Source of the DNA: Pandoraea eparura
GTDB taxonomy: Bacteria; Pseudomonadota; Gammaproteobacteria; Burkholderiales; Burkholderiaceae
DNA: 64,000 nucleotides
Assembly (NCBI RefSeq): GCF_902459725.1
Contig: NZ_CABPSH010000004.1
Location: 124,001 to 188,000, forward strand
Direction: 5' to 3'
The notes under the pieces are model-generated. The model did not search any database, was not told the origin of the DNA, and saw only the letters and a program-made list of their open reading frames with translations. Both the position numbers and the translations under genes were made by a program. Within the stretch, counting starts at the first letter, position 1. The number at the start of each line of letters is the position of its first letter. This document shows positions 25,321 to 34,289 of this stretch, piece after piece.

Positions 25321-26574
25321 ATGAAGTATCGGCATGACTACTTGTCTCGGGACGAAACCCTCAGTGCGCTGGGCGTGACGGCAAAGACGCTCTATTCCTA
25401 CGTGAGTCGTGGAAAAATACAAAGCATCCCGGTCCCTGGGACGCATCGACACCTTTACGCCCGCGCTGACGTTGACGCGATGGTCGTGCGCGGACGCGGG
25501 CGAGTGCCGCGTGCCGTGACAGCAGCGACGTCGATGCACTGGGGCGAGCCGATCGTTGCCACATCGATCACCCGGATCGACGAGCACGGTCCGCGCTACC
25601 GCAACCATGCCGCGTTGGAATTGGCGACGCAGGGCTGCCCCTTCGAGGCCGTTGCCGAACTCCTCGTGACGGGCGCGTGGAACCCCTCGGCGGAACCTTG
25701 GCCTCTGATCGAGATTCCAGATCGCCTGCACGCATTGCTACAACTGCACGCGGAACTGGGGCCGCCCGACGACATTGGAAATTTGATGGCGATGAGCGTA
25801 CTCGCCCTTTGTGGGCGTGAGACACCGGATGCGCCGCAAGGCGCGCAAGAAGATTTGGGTAGCGTACAACGGGTCTACCATGCGCTCGTCGGATGCCTTG
25901 GATTTCTATCGAACGCGCGAGCCTACGTCCCCCGTCGACCGAACGAGCGAATGGCCGCATGGGCATTGCGGGCCAGCGGCGCGAGAGCCACGCGCAATGC
26001 GATCAAAGCGATCAATGCCTTGCTGATTGTTTGCGCCGATCACGAACTCACGCCTGCCACACTGGCCGCACGCGCCGCAGCATCCACGTCTGCGCCGCTG
26101 TTCAACAGCGTTGCGGCAGCGATCTGCACGCATCTGGGGACGTCGGTCGGAGGTGCCACACATGTCGTGGAACGGACATTGGTCGCCCACTTGTCTGGAG
26201 AGACCCATGACGATCATCTTGACCAGATCCGTGCCGAAGGAAAGTCGCTGTACGGATTCAATCATCCGCTTTACCCCAATGGAGATCCGCGCGCGCAGGT
26301 CTTGTTGGGATTGGCCGCTGAACACGCCCACAACGCCGGCCGGGCCAAAGCGATGTTCCGACTGCTCGCCGATGCGCATGAACGCCTTCAGCTTTCCCCC
26401 GGATTGGCGCTTGCCCTCGTAGCATTGACGCAGTCGGTGGGCATGCCCGGCGGCAGCGCTGCCGCGTTATGGATGGTGGCGCGAACCAGTGGGTGGTGTG
26501 CTCACGCGATCGAGCAGCGGGAGCAAGCGTTCATGCTGCGGCCCCGAGCGACCTACCGACCCGCCGACGTGTGA
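25321..26574 (+). CDS. Citrate-synthase-fold protein with N-terminal helix-turn-helix
   Basis: A 417-aa protein. Residues 7-55 form a MerR/excisionase-type HTH (SRDETLSALGVTAKTLYSYV...GTHRHLYARADVD). Residues 70-412 follow the citrate synthase fold (ADHELTPATLAARAAAST, FNHPLYPNGDPRA, MVARTSGWCAHAIEQ). Of the citrate synthase active site, the first His region (H241) and the HPLYPNGDPRA His (H315) remain. The LHGGANE His is Val (V276) and the PNVDFYSG Asp is replaced near G361. It is therefore probably not a working synthase but an acyl-CoA or organic-acid-responsive regulator. Its likely target is the divergent cupin-reductase gene. Confidence 0.8.
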   Translation: MKYRHDYLSRDETLSALGVTAKTLYSYVSRGKIQSIPVPGTHRHLYARADVDAMVVRGRGRVPRAVTAATSMHWGEPIVATSITRIDEHGPRYRNHAALELATQGCPFEAVAELLVTGAWNPSAEPWPLIEIPDRLHALLQLHAELGPPDDIGNLMAMSVLALCGRETPDAPQGAQEDLGSVQRVYHALVGCLGFLSNARAYVPRRPNERMAAWALRASGARATRNAIKAINALLIVCADHELTPATLAARAAASTSAPLFNSVAAAICTHLGTSVGGATHVVERTLVAHLSGETHDDHLDQIRAEGKSLYGFNHPLYPNGDPRAQVLLGLAAEHAHNAGRAKAMFRLLADAHERLQLSPGLALALVALTQSVGMPGGSAAALWMVARTSGWCAHAIEQREQAFMLRPRATYRPADV

Positions 26575-26642
26575 CGGCAGTCGCCGCGACGGGCGCCTTC
26601 GGGTCGGTCGCCACCGCCCCCGGGAATGGCTATGATGTCGCC

Positions 26643-26672
26643 ATACGGATACGGATACGGATACGGATTCGG
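26643..26672. repeat. Hexanucleotide tandem repeat (ATACGG)
   Basis: Four perfect ATACGG copies (26643-26666) and one variant ATTCGG. The repeat lies 106 bases before the start of the M20 peptidase gene and could vary by slippage. Confidence 0.8.
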
Positions 26673-26777
26673 CCCACTGCCGCTCCCGGCGAGGGCTCCG
26701 GATGGCGCCTCGCGCCCCCTTCAATCTGCACGGCGTGAACTGCCACATCAAACAAGCCATCCTCAAGGACGCCCCCT

Positions 26778-28238
26778 ATGAACGACATCGTCACCCCGAC
26801 TCAGCCGGCGCTCGACACCGCCGCCTTGCGCGACTTCGTCGAACGCAAGTGGAATGAAGAAATCCTGCACGCGCTGACCGACTACATCGCGGTACCGGCC
26901 AAAAGTCCGGGCTTCGACGCTGACTGGGCGCGCAACGGCTACATCGATCGCGTCGTGCGCGACGCCGCGCAATGGGCCGAACGCCAGCCGGTCAAGGGAC
27001 TGAAGCTCGAGGTCATTCGCCTTGAAGGACGCACACCGGTCATCTCCTTCGAGGCCCCCGCCACGCGCTCGGGCAGCGACGAAACGATCGTGCTCTACGG
27101 CCACCTCGACAAGCAACCCGAGTTCGATGGCTGGCGTCGCGACCTGGGCCCGTGGACGCCCAAGTTCGAAGACGGCAAGCTCTATGGCCGCGGCGGGGCG
27201 GACGACGGTTACGCCATCTATGCCAGCGTGACGGCGCTCGCAGCGCTCGATGCCCAGGGCGTGGAGCGCCCGCGCTGTGTTGGTCTCATCGAGACCTGCG
27301 AAGAGTCGGGCAGCTACGACCTGCTGCCCTACGTCGACGCGCTGCGCGAGCGATTGGGACGCGTCGGACTGGTCGTCTGCCTCGATTCCGGGGCGGGCAA
27401 CTACGATCAGTTGTGGCTGACCACCTCGTTGCGCGGCCTGATCTCGGGCAGTCTCGAGGTGCAGGTGCTCGACGAGGGCATTCATTCTGGCGGCTATGGT
27501 GGGATTGCGCCGTCGAGTTTTCGCATCATGCGTCAATTGTTCGAACGTCTGGAAGATGCGGGCAGCGGCAACGTGCTGCCGCAGGGCTTTCACTCGCCGA
27601 TTCCGTTGCAGCGCCTGAAAGAGGCGGAAGCGACGGCGCGCATTCTTGGTGACGACGTCTGGAAGAAGCTGCCGTGGGCGTGCGGCCAGGACGGCCTGTC
27701 GGTGCTGCCGACCACCACCGATCCGAAGGAAGCCCTGCTCAATTCGACGTGGCGTCCCTCGCTGTCGGTCACCGGCGCGTCGGGCCTGCCGGCGCTGTCG
27801 GATGCGGGCAACGTGCTGCGTCCGCGCACGGCGTTCAAGCTGTCGCTGCGTCTGCCGCCGCTGGTCGACGCCGCGCAGTCCGTGGCCGAACTCAAGTCGT
27901 TGCTGGAACTCGATCCGCCGTACAACGCGAAGGTGACGTTCAAACCCGACGCCGGTGCGGCCTCCGGCTGGAACGCGCCCGACGTTGCACCGTGGCTCAC
28001 CTCGGCACTGAACACGGCGTCGCAACGGCATTACGGGGAGGACGTGGCATACATCGGGCAGGGTGGCACCATTCCGCTGATGAACACACTGCAGGCGGGT
28101 TTCCCGTCGGCGCAATTCATGGTGTGCGGCGTGCTCGGACCGAAGTCGAACGCGCATGGTCCCAATGAGTTCCTGCACGTGCCCTATGCGACGAAGCTGA
28201 CCGCCGCGGTGGCCGAGGTCATCGCGCTGGCGCCGTAA
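26778..28238 (+). CDS. M20 family metallopeptidase (dipeptidase)
   Basis: A 486-aa zinc-dependent exopeptidase. The metal-site motifs are VLYGHLDKQPE (His and Asp), GRGGADDGYA (bridging Asp), IETCEESGS (catalytic Glu pair) and a C-terminal His in KSNAHGPNEFLHVPY. The dimerisation lid lies in between (GGYGGIAPSSFR). Length and motifs fit M20 dipeptidases of the carnosinase/CPG2-like branch. It is cytosolic (no signal) and monocistronic. Confidence 0.93.
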   Translation: MNDIVTPTQPALDTAALRDFVERKWNEEILHALTDYIAVPAKSPGFDADWARNGYIDRVVRDAAQWAERQPVKGLKLEVIRLEGRTPVISFEAPATRSGSDETIVLYGHLDKQPEFDGWRRDLGPWTPKFEDGKLYGRGGADDGYAIYASVTALAALDAQGVERPRCVGLIETCEESGSYDLLPYVDALRERLGRVGLVVCLDSGAGNYDQLWLTTSLRGLISGSLEVQVLDEGIHSGGYGGIAPSSFRIMRQLFERLEDAGSGNVLPQGFHSPIPLQRLKEAEATARILGDDVWKKLPWACGQDGLSVLPTTTDPKEALLNSTWRPSLSVTGASGLPALSDAGNVLRPRTAFKLSLRLPPLVDAAQSVAELKSLLELDPPYNAKVTFKPDAGAASGWNAPDVAPWLTSALNTASQRHYGEDVAYIGQGGTIPLMNTLQAGFPSAQFMVCGVLGPKSNAHGPNEFLHVPYATKLTAAVAEVIALAP

Positions 28239-28262
28239 GCGGCAGCCGCGCCGTCGTGGCGA

Positions 28263-28358
28263 GGCATGCCTGGCACGCGCGCGCGGCACTGGCCTTCCAC
28301 GGGCCAAGCATGCCGCAGGCGAGCGCGCAAGCCGCCTCGGGACAGGTACGCTCGCCCG
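28263..28358. repeat. REP-like intergenic element, copy 1
   Basis: It begins GGCATGCCTGGC and contains the inverted repeat GGCGAGCG (28318-28325)/CGCTCGCC (28349-28356). A shorter version with the same start and the same arms is at 32186-32240. Confidence 0.5.
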
Positions 28359-28432
28359 GTATAATCCCGGCGCTGCGATGTGGGCGCGGTGCCATCTCCC
28401 GCGCCGGACGCGGGCATCCGTGAGAGGACGAT

Positions 28433-29347
28433 TTGAATCGCGTTGCGACGACATCCTGCGCGCCGAGAGGCGCGCGTTTCAATTTCCGAGCCATCGGCGA
28501 ACGTTTGCGTGCCTACCGGCTCGCCGCGGATCTGCGCAGCGAGGATGTGGCGCAGCAGCTCGCCATCTCGCGCGCCGCGATCTACAAGCTCGAGCGCGGC
28601 GAGATCGTCAAGATCGATACACTCGAGCGGCTTGCGGCGCTGCTGGGGGTGTCGCTCGCGAACCTGCTGGGCGTGGAAGTCGAGTATCACGACTCGGCGG
28701 TGAGCTACTTCGAGCGTATGCGCCAGTTGGAGCGCCGCTCCGAGCGCATCGTCGCGCATTTCGATCCGATTTCGTTCCTGCTCACCTCCGACGACTACGA
28801 CGTCTGGTTGCGCCACATGCTCGACGAGAGCATCCCGCCCACGCTTGCCGACCAGCGCTGGTCGAACACGATCGATCGCGTGCTGGCCATCCTGCAGGAG
28901 CGCAAGTCGAGCTTCTCGCGCCAGCGACTGGCAGTCACGAGTCTCATCGGCCTGCGTCAGATCGAACAGTTTCTGCATCACGGACTCGTCGGACGCCTCG
29001 GACTGCCTGCCGAGGTGCAGCGCGAACGGCGGCAGGCGGCGCGGCGCGAGGTGGCGCGTATCGTCGCGTTTCTGGAGACCGACACGACGGGCGTGCAGAT
29101 TGGCATCGTGAGCGACAACATGCCCAATGAGTCGTTTCAGATCTTCGAGGCGCAGGGCGAAGCCTATGTCGCGGTCTCGCCGTTCCGTCTCGGCGAGCTA
29201 CCGAACCTGCGTACCGGCATTGCCACCATCACAACGTCCCCCGACGGCGTCGGCATGTATCGCGCCATGATTGACCGGCTCTGGGCTGACGCGGCCAAGG
29301 GCAGGGAAGGCGCGGCATTGCTCGGTGAACTGCTGGCGCGTTTCTGA
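28433..29347 (+). CDS. XRE-family DNA-binding regulator with long C-terminal domain
   Basis: A 304-aa protein starting at TTG 28433 behind GAGAGGA. An XRE-type HTH lies at about 18-82 (IGERLRAYRLAADLRSEDVAQQLAISRAAIYKLERGEI...LLGVSLANLLGVE). A helical region of unknown family and a C-terminal alpha/beta segment (GVQIGIVSDNMPNESFQIFEAQ) follow. It may sense a small ligand. Its target is not evident; the next gene is the 538-aa orphan. Confidence 0.8.
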   Translation: MNRVATTSCAPRGARFNFRAIGERLRAYRLAADLRSEDVAQQLAISRAAIYKLERGEIVKIDTLERLAALLGVSLANLLGVEVEYHDSAVSYFERMRQLERRSERIVAHFDPISFLLTSDDYDVWLRHMLDESIPPTLADQRWSNTIDRVLAILQERKSSFSRQRLAVTSLIGLRQIEQFLHHGLVGRLGLPAEVQRERRQAARREVARIVAFLETDTTGVQIGIVSDNMPNESFQIFEAQGEAYVAVSPFRLGELPNLRTGIATITTSPDGVGMYRAMIDRLWADAAKGREGAALLGELLARF

Positions 29348-29531
29348 GCGCGCGGGCGAGGGAGGTGCGTCCCTCGAACGTCCTCGTCGTGTACGCGCAT
29401 TGCGTGCGGGAAAACGACGAGCCGGTGCCACAATACGAAGACTTCCCACACAATCGACATCGCCTCCCGGCAAACCGATCTAGTCTCCTTGCGCCTGAAG
29501 ACCATCCGGTCTGAATTCCTTGGAGACGATC

Positions 29532-31148
29532 ATGGGAACCATTTTCGCCGCATCGCGCAGCTTGCCGGTGCACCTCATTTCCATCAACCGGTCGAAGCCG
29601 CCAGACGACGGAAACAGCTTCGGCTCGGACTTTCAGCGACTGGGATCGGTCGCAACGTCGGCGCTTGGATCGACCGGCAAGCCTTGGCAGTCCTATCCCG
29701 TGCGGCCGAGAAGCACGCAAGCCAACAACGGCATTGCACTGGGCTCCTGGTGCGCCGAGCGCGATCGGGAGGTGCTTCACGCCAAACGCCTGCGCGCCGA
29801 CCCCCTGATGCCCAAGTTCGTCGGTGAGGGGCTTGAGCGCTGGCGCGCCCGGTTTGTCGACGCCGTCGATGCCGACGTGACCTTCGAGCGTGCTCGCGCG
29901 AGCGCCATGCAGCGCGTGCGTCACGGTATTCCCGCCGAGCCGACCGCTTTCGTGCGGACGTTCGCCACCGGCGCGGTACGCGCGCAGCTTGGCGAGATTG
30001 CGCGTCTGAGCGACGAGGTCCGCAAGCTGACTGCGACCATTCCGGCGTTGCCGGACGGGAGCGCCAGGAAAATTGCCCTGAGAAATCGTGACGACCTTGC
30101 TACCCTCAGAGACGCGATGGCGCAATTGACCCTGAATTCGCACGGCAGGAAGGACGATCTGCTGCGCTCGGAACTCAATGCCCTGGTCGCGCTGAACGAC
30201 ATGGCGCGCGAGGCGCAGCGAGAAATGACCAACGGCGGCGCTGATGTTCCGCTGCGCCTGGCCGTGCGCGATGGCAACTGGGTGCTCAAACCCGCCGCAT
30301 CGACTTCCTGGTTCGCCCGCAACAAGACGCGTGCGGCCAACGATGCCGCCCGGTTGGCCCTGCTCCTGGGCTATCCGGCCGACCGGCCCGTCACGCTCAA
30401 GATGATTTGCGCCCGTGGGTTCGGCGCGCATGAGTACACGACGGTGCTCAATGACGCCAGGTCTCGCGACCGCGAGGCCGCGCGTTCGTGGCTCGCCGCG
30501 AGAGCGCTGGACATCGACACATGGAAGGCCGCCACCGGCGCGGTGCGAGACGGCCTCGCACCGTCCGCGACGGGGCGAGCGCCGGCGTCTGAGCATGACG
30601 ACAGCCGGCTTGGCGATGACCTCGCCGCAGGTGCGGATCCAAGAAGTCCGAACCGTGAGCGGTCGCATCGGACGGTGACCCGACAGGTCGGTTCGATCCG
30701 GCTCGCCGATGTCATTCGCCCCGCGTCGGCTGACCCGACCGCCAGCCCGTCGCCCGACGATTCCGACGATTCCGAGGCCCCTGACACGGACGCGCGCGGT
30801 TATGCCCGCCTCGTGAGGGCGGACACCCCGTCGGACGTCCCTCACTATGTCGCGCCGGACGGCAGCGAATACGCGCGCGTCACGCGAGCCGAACTGTCGC
30901 CGACGTCGGCCAGTGCGACGTCGCAACCCTCCCGGCGCGAGCAGTTCGCCGAGGCATTTTGCAAGGCACATCCGGGCCAGCAACATAGCTTGCGGGAAAT
31001 ATTTTCACGATCGATGCTGTCCACGCCGTCGTCGAGTGAACCGACGGCGCACGCGAGCGGGGGGCTCAGCGGCCGGCGAGCCGGTGCGATGCCGCTGTCG
31101 CCGCCGCCCGCGCCGCCCCTGTCCGAACTACCGACCATTCGTGAGTAA
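29532..31148 (+). CDS. Large orphan protein, possible secreted effector (538 aa)
   Basis: It starts at ATG 29532 behind GGAG. There is no transmembrane helix or Sec signal. The first 60 residues are Ser/Gly/Thr-rich, the middle (about 110-330) is Arg/Ala-rich and probably helical, residues 340-420 are low-complexity Asp/Ser/Pro, and the C-terminus is Pro-rich (PLSPPPAPPLSELP). Two similar Tyr motifs, RGYARLVRAD and SEYARVTRAE, sit near residues 425 and 451. No known domain is recognised. The layout resembles bacterial effectors that act in host cells, but that is inference. A terminator follows. Confidence 0.6.
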   Translation: MGTIFAASRSLPVHLISINRSKPPDDGNSFGSDFQRLGSVATSALGSTGKPWQSYPVRPRSTQANNGIALGSWCAERDREVLHAKRLRADPLMPKFVGEGLERWRARFVDAVDADVTFERARASAMQRVRHGIPAEPTAFVRTFATGAVRAQLGEIARLSDEVRKLTATIPALPDGSARKIALRNRDDLATLRDAMAQLTLNSHGRKDDLLRSELNALVALNDMAREAQREMTNGGADVPLRLAVRDGNWVLKPAASTSWFARNKTRAANDAARLALLLGYPADRPVTLKMICARGFGAHEYTTVLNDARSRDREAARSWLAARALDIDTWKAATGAVRDGLAPSATGRAPASEHDDSRLGDDLAAGADPRSPNRERSHRTVTRQVGSIRLADVIRPASADPTASPSPDDSDDSEAPDTDARGYARLVRADTPSDVPHYVAPDGSEYARVTRAELSPTSASATSQPSRREQFAEAFCKAHPGQQHSLREIFSRSMLSTPSSSEPTAHASGGLSGRRAGAMPLSPPPAPPLSELPTIRE

Positions 31149-31172
31149 TCCCCTGCTGCATTAGGCAAGCCG

Positions 31173-31203
31173 GGCCGCTACCCGACAAGGGAGCGGCCTT
31201 TTT
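31173..31203 (+). terminator. Rho-independent terminator of the orphan gene
   Basis: Stem GGCCGCT (31173-31179)/AGCGGCC (31192-31198) with a 12-base loop, followed by five T. Confidence 0.85.
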
Positions 31204-31334
31204 CATGCAGACATTCGCGGCAGTTATGTTATTTGGCGAAACACGCCGTGCGCGCGTGATAGTAAATATTTTAATTATCTGCAAGCCTATTTAATCAACA
31301 GTTTGCGCGACTTACGCAACACTCTCGTTTTGCC

Positions 31335-31860
31335 ATGCCGGGGCTTGTCAGTAGAATGGCCGCGTCGGGTGCGCCCTACGAACCCAAATACTATACCGCT
31401 GACGAATGGCGTTTCGTGAATGCCGCCGTCGATCGCCTGATTCCCGCCGACGATCTCGGCCCGGGAGCGCTTCAGGCCGATGTGCCGCAGTTCATTGACC
31501 GTCAGATGGAAACGCCCTTCGGCCACGGCAAGTTGTGGTACAGGCGGGGGCCGTTCCACACCGATCAGCCGCCGGAAATGGGCTACCCGTTGAGCCTCGT
31601 GCCGCGCGACATCTATCGTCACGGCATCGCGGCCTGCGACGCGTACTGCAAGAAGCAGTACAACAAGGCGTTCGCCGACCTCGATCACGCCACGCAGGAG
31701 ACCGCGCTTGGCGATCTCGAGCATGCGAAGGTCGAATTCGACAGCGTGCCGGCGCGCACCTTCTTTTCGTATCTGCTGGCCAATGCGAAGCAACGTTTCT
31801 TCTCGGATCCCATCCACGGCGGCAACACGGACATGGTCGGCTGGAAGCTGGTGCTTCGCC
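31335..31860 (+). pseudogene. Gluconate 2-dehydrogenase subunit 3-like gene remnant
   Basis: About 170 residues (APYEPKYYTADEWRFVNAAVDRLIPAD ... FFSDPIHGGNTDMVGWKLVL) match the small gamma subunit of membrane-bound GMC-type sugar dehydrogenase complexes. The Tat signal expected at the N-terminus is missing. The match stops at GWKLVL, where the family normally continues; the frame stays open beyond but reads unlike the family. No dehydrogenase or cytochrome subunit gene follows. Confidence 0.75.
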
Positions 31861-31947
31861 GCTTTCGTGCGGGCGGGGGAGGGGATGCGTCATATCGTTA
31901 TACTGACGGTTCTTGCGTAACCGTCTGCCCCAACGTGAGGTTTCGCC

Positions 31948-32316
31948 ATGCCCCGTCAGTTCGACAGAACCTTGCCGTGTCTCGCCGTCGCCGCGGCGCT
32001 TGCCTTGTCCCCACTGTCGTCGTTGGCCTGCACGCGCGTCGTGTATCTCGGAGCGAAAGACGACATCATCACTGCGCGCTCGATGGACTGGAAGCTCGAT
32101 GTCGCCACCAATCTCTATGTGCTGCCGCGCGGCATCCCGCGCCCTTCGACCCGTCCCGAAGCGATGCATGCCCGACACGTACCGGGGCATGCCTGGCGCG
32201 CAGGCAAGGCGAGCGCCGAATCCCGCAGTACGCTCGCCCGACCCGCCTCACTTGCGCCGCGTCACCCCAACCAATGCTTGATCGAGGCGATGAGCGCCTT
32301 GCGCGAAATGCCGTAG
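31948..32316 (+). pseudogene. Ntn-hydrolase (choloylglycine hydrolase-like) gene remnant
   Basis: A ribosome site (GAGG) and signal peptide (LALSPLSSLA) are intact. The mature N-terminus CTRVVYLGAKDDIITARSMDW carries the nucleophile Cys of linear amide C-N hydrolases. After LPRGIPR (about 32130) the family match ends and the frame runs into a REP-like repeat and the 3' end of the neighbouring transketolase gene. Only about 50 of over 300 mature residues remain. Confidence 0.75.
32186..32240. repeat. REP-like intergenic element, copy 2
   Basis: GGCATGCCTGGC start and GGCGAGCG (32208-32215)/CGCTCGCC (32231-32238) arms shared with copy 1 at 28263. It lies between the Ntn-hydrolase relic and the transketolase stop. 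Confidence 0.5.
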
Positions 32317-33290
32317 CGATCCTGCAGCACCGGCAGGGACCCCGCGTCGAGGAACTGGTCGGGCAGACCGATATGGCGAAAGCGTGTCGAGACCTCGGCA
32401 CGCATCAGCGCTCCCGCCACCGCCTCGCCCAGGCCGCCGACCACCGTGTGGTTCTCCGCGACAACGACCAGACGCCCGCCACGCGCGGCCTCGCGCACGA
32501 TAGTTGCCTCATCCAGCGGCTTGATCGTCGGGACATGCAGCACAGCCACGTCGACGCGATCGGCCGCGAGCGCCTTGGCGGCGTCGAGGGCGCGCATGGT
32601 CATGAAGCCCGTCGAGATGATGAGGACATCGTTGCCATCGCGTATCGGCTTGGCTTTGCCCAGCTCGAACCGGTAGCCGTACTCGTCGAGCACCAGCGGG
32701 ACGTTGCCGCGCAGCACACGCATGTACACGGGGCCGGGGTGGTCGGCGATGGCCGGCACGATCTGCTCGATATCGAGCGCGTCGCACGGATCGATCACGG
32801 TCAGGTTGGGCATCGCACGGAAGATCGCGATGTCATCCGTGGCCTGATGGCTGGGGCCATAGCCCGTGGTCAGGCCCGGCAGGCCGCCGATGATCTTGAC
32901 GTTGGCATCCTGCTCGGCAACGCCCTGTGAGATGAAGTCGTAGCATCGGCGCGCGGCGAAGGTCGCGTAGGTCGAAGCGAACGGGATGAACCCCTCCTTG
33001 GCCAGCCCGCCGGCGGCGGTCGCCATCAACTGCTCGGCCATGCCCATCTGGTAGAAGCGCTCCGGATAGGCCTGCGCAAAGATGTGCATGTCCGTATATT
33101 TCGCGAGATCGGCACTCATGCCGACGATCTCGGGACGTTCGTCGGCCAGGGCGACGAGCGCCTTGCCGAAGGGCGTGGCGCGCGTGCGGTGTCCCTCGTC
33201 GACCGACGACGCGATGATCGCCGGCATGGTGGGCACCGGCATCTGGCCGGTGGGCGTCGTCGAGAGTGTTTCGGCTACAGACGTGTTCAT
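32262..33290 (-). CDS. Transketolase, C-terminal (pyrimidine-binding) subunit
   Basis: A 342-aa protein corresponding to the second half of transketolase: the pyrimidine domain (TRATPFGKALVALADERPEIVGMSADL...ERFYQMGMAEQLMATAAGGLAKEG) and the C-terminal domain. The Glu of GMAEQ activates thiamine diphosphate. It pairs with the N-terminal subunit just upstream, overlapping by four bases (ATGA at 33290-33287). Split transketolases often serve specialised pathways. It is the last gene of the - strand operon. Confidence 0.93.
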   Translation of the reverse strand: MNTSVAETLSTTPTGQMPVPTMPAIIASSVDEGHRTRATPFGKALVALADERPEIVGMSADLAKYTDMHIFAQAYPERFYQMGMAEQLMATAAGGLAKEGFIPFASTYATFAARRCYDFISQGVAEQDANVKIIGGLPGLTTGYGPSHQATDDIAIFRAMPNLTVIDPCDALDIEQIVPAIADHPGPVYMRVLRGNVPLVLDEYGYRFELGKAKPIRDGNDVLIISTGFMTMRALDAAKALAADRVDVAVLHVPTIKPLDEATIVREAARGGRLVVVAENHTVVGGLGEAVAGALMRAEVSTRFRHIGLPDQFLDAGSLPVLQDRYGISRKALIASIKHWLG

Positions 33291-34144
33291 GCTGCACTCC
33301 CTTGCGCGCTGAGCGCGTTGAATGCCCGTTGCCACTCGGGCGGGTCGAGGCGGATGAAGTGGTTTTTTTCGCGGGCTTCGAGGAAGTGGACGCCCTTGCC
33401 CATCTTGGTGTCGCAGATGATGATGCGCGGCACGGGCTTGTCGTGCGACCGAGCATTGTCGAAGGCGCGCAGCACGGCGGCCAGGTCGTTGCCGTTCACC
33501 CGTTGCGTGTAGAAACCGAACGCCTCGAACTTCTGCACCAGCGGCTCGGTCGGCATGATGACCGTTGACGGGCCGTCGGCCTGCACACCGTTGACATCGA
33601 CGATGGCGATGATGTTGTCGAGCTTGAACGCCGAGGCCGACGTCGCGGCTTCCCAGGTCGGTCCTTCGGCAAGCTCGCCGTCGCCCATCAGTGTGTAGAC
33701 GAACGACGCCGACTGCTTGCGCTTGAGGCCGAGTCCCATGCCGACGGCCATCGGCAGGCCGAGACCGATCGAGCCGCCCGACATTTCCGCGCCCGGCGTG
33801 TACGACATCATGCCCGACATCGGCAGGCGGCTGTCGTCGCAACCGTAGGTGACGAGTTCCTCTCTCGGGAAGTAGCCGGCTTCGGCGAGGACGGCGTAAT
33901 GCGCGATGGCGTAGTGGCCGACCGAGAGCAGGAAGCGATCGCGCGCCTCCCATTCCGGCTCATGCGGCCGAACGTTCATGGCATGCAGATAGGCGACGGC
34001 CAGCACGTCGGCGATGCCCAGCGCCTGCGCGACATAGCCCTGGCCCTGGACCTCGGCCATGGTGATGGCGTTGTGGCGGATGCGATGCGCGCGCTGAGCG
34101 AGCGTACTCAGGGTATCGGTGGGGGGGGATGCAACGGTGCTCAT
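33287..34144 (-). CDS. Transketolase, N-terminal (ThDP-binding) subunit
   Basis: A 285-aa protein with the ThDP/Mg motif MGDGELAEGPTWEAA...IIAIVDVNG and the early RDRFLLSVGHYAIAHYA segment holding the catalytic His. Together with the next gene it forms one complete transketolase (about 627 residues). It lies 145 bases after the TRAP permease gene, in the same direction, so the imported compound may be a sugar-like or ketose acid substrate; inference. Confidence 0.93.
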   Translation of the reverse strand: MSTVASPPTDTLSTLAQRAHRIRHNAITMAEVQGQGYVAQALGIADVLAVAYLHAMNVRPHEPEWEARDRFLLSVGHYAIAHYAVLAEAGYFPREELVTYGCDDSRLPMSGMMSYTPGAEMSGGSIGLGLPMAVGMGLGLKRKQSASFVYTLMGDGELAEGPTWEAATSASAFKLDNIIAIVDVNGVQADGPSTVIMPTEPLVQKFEAFGFYTQRVNGNDLAAVLRAFDNARSHDKPVPRIIICDTKMGKGVHFLEAREKNHFIRLDPPEWQRAFNALSAQGSAA

Positions 34145-34289
34145 AACGTCTCCTGTGCAAAGTGAACGTGTTCCGGCGTGCGTCGGACAGCGCGCTGCAT
34201 GGCAGCGCGCGCCGTGTTGGCAGGTCCGGATTGGGGGCGAATCGTGGGGCGTGAGTTTTGTGGTGCGAATCGCGGAAAATCTGGGAAGC

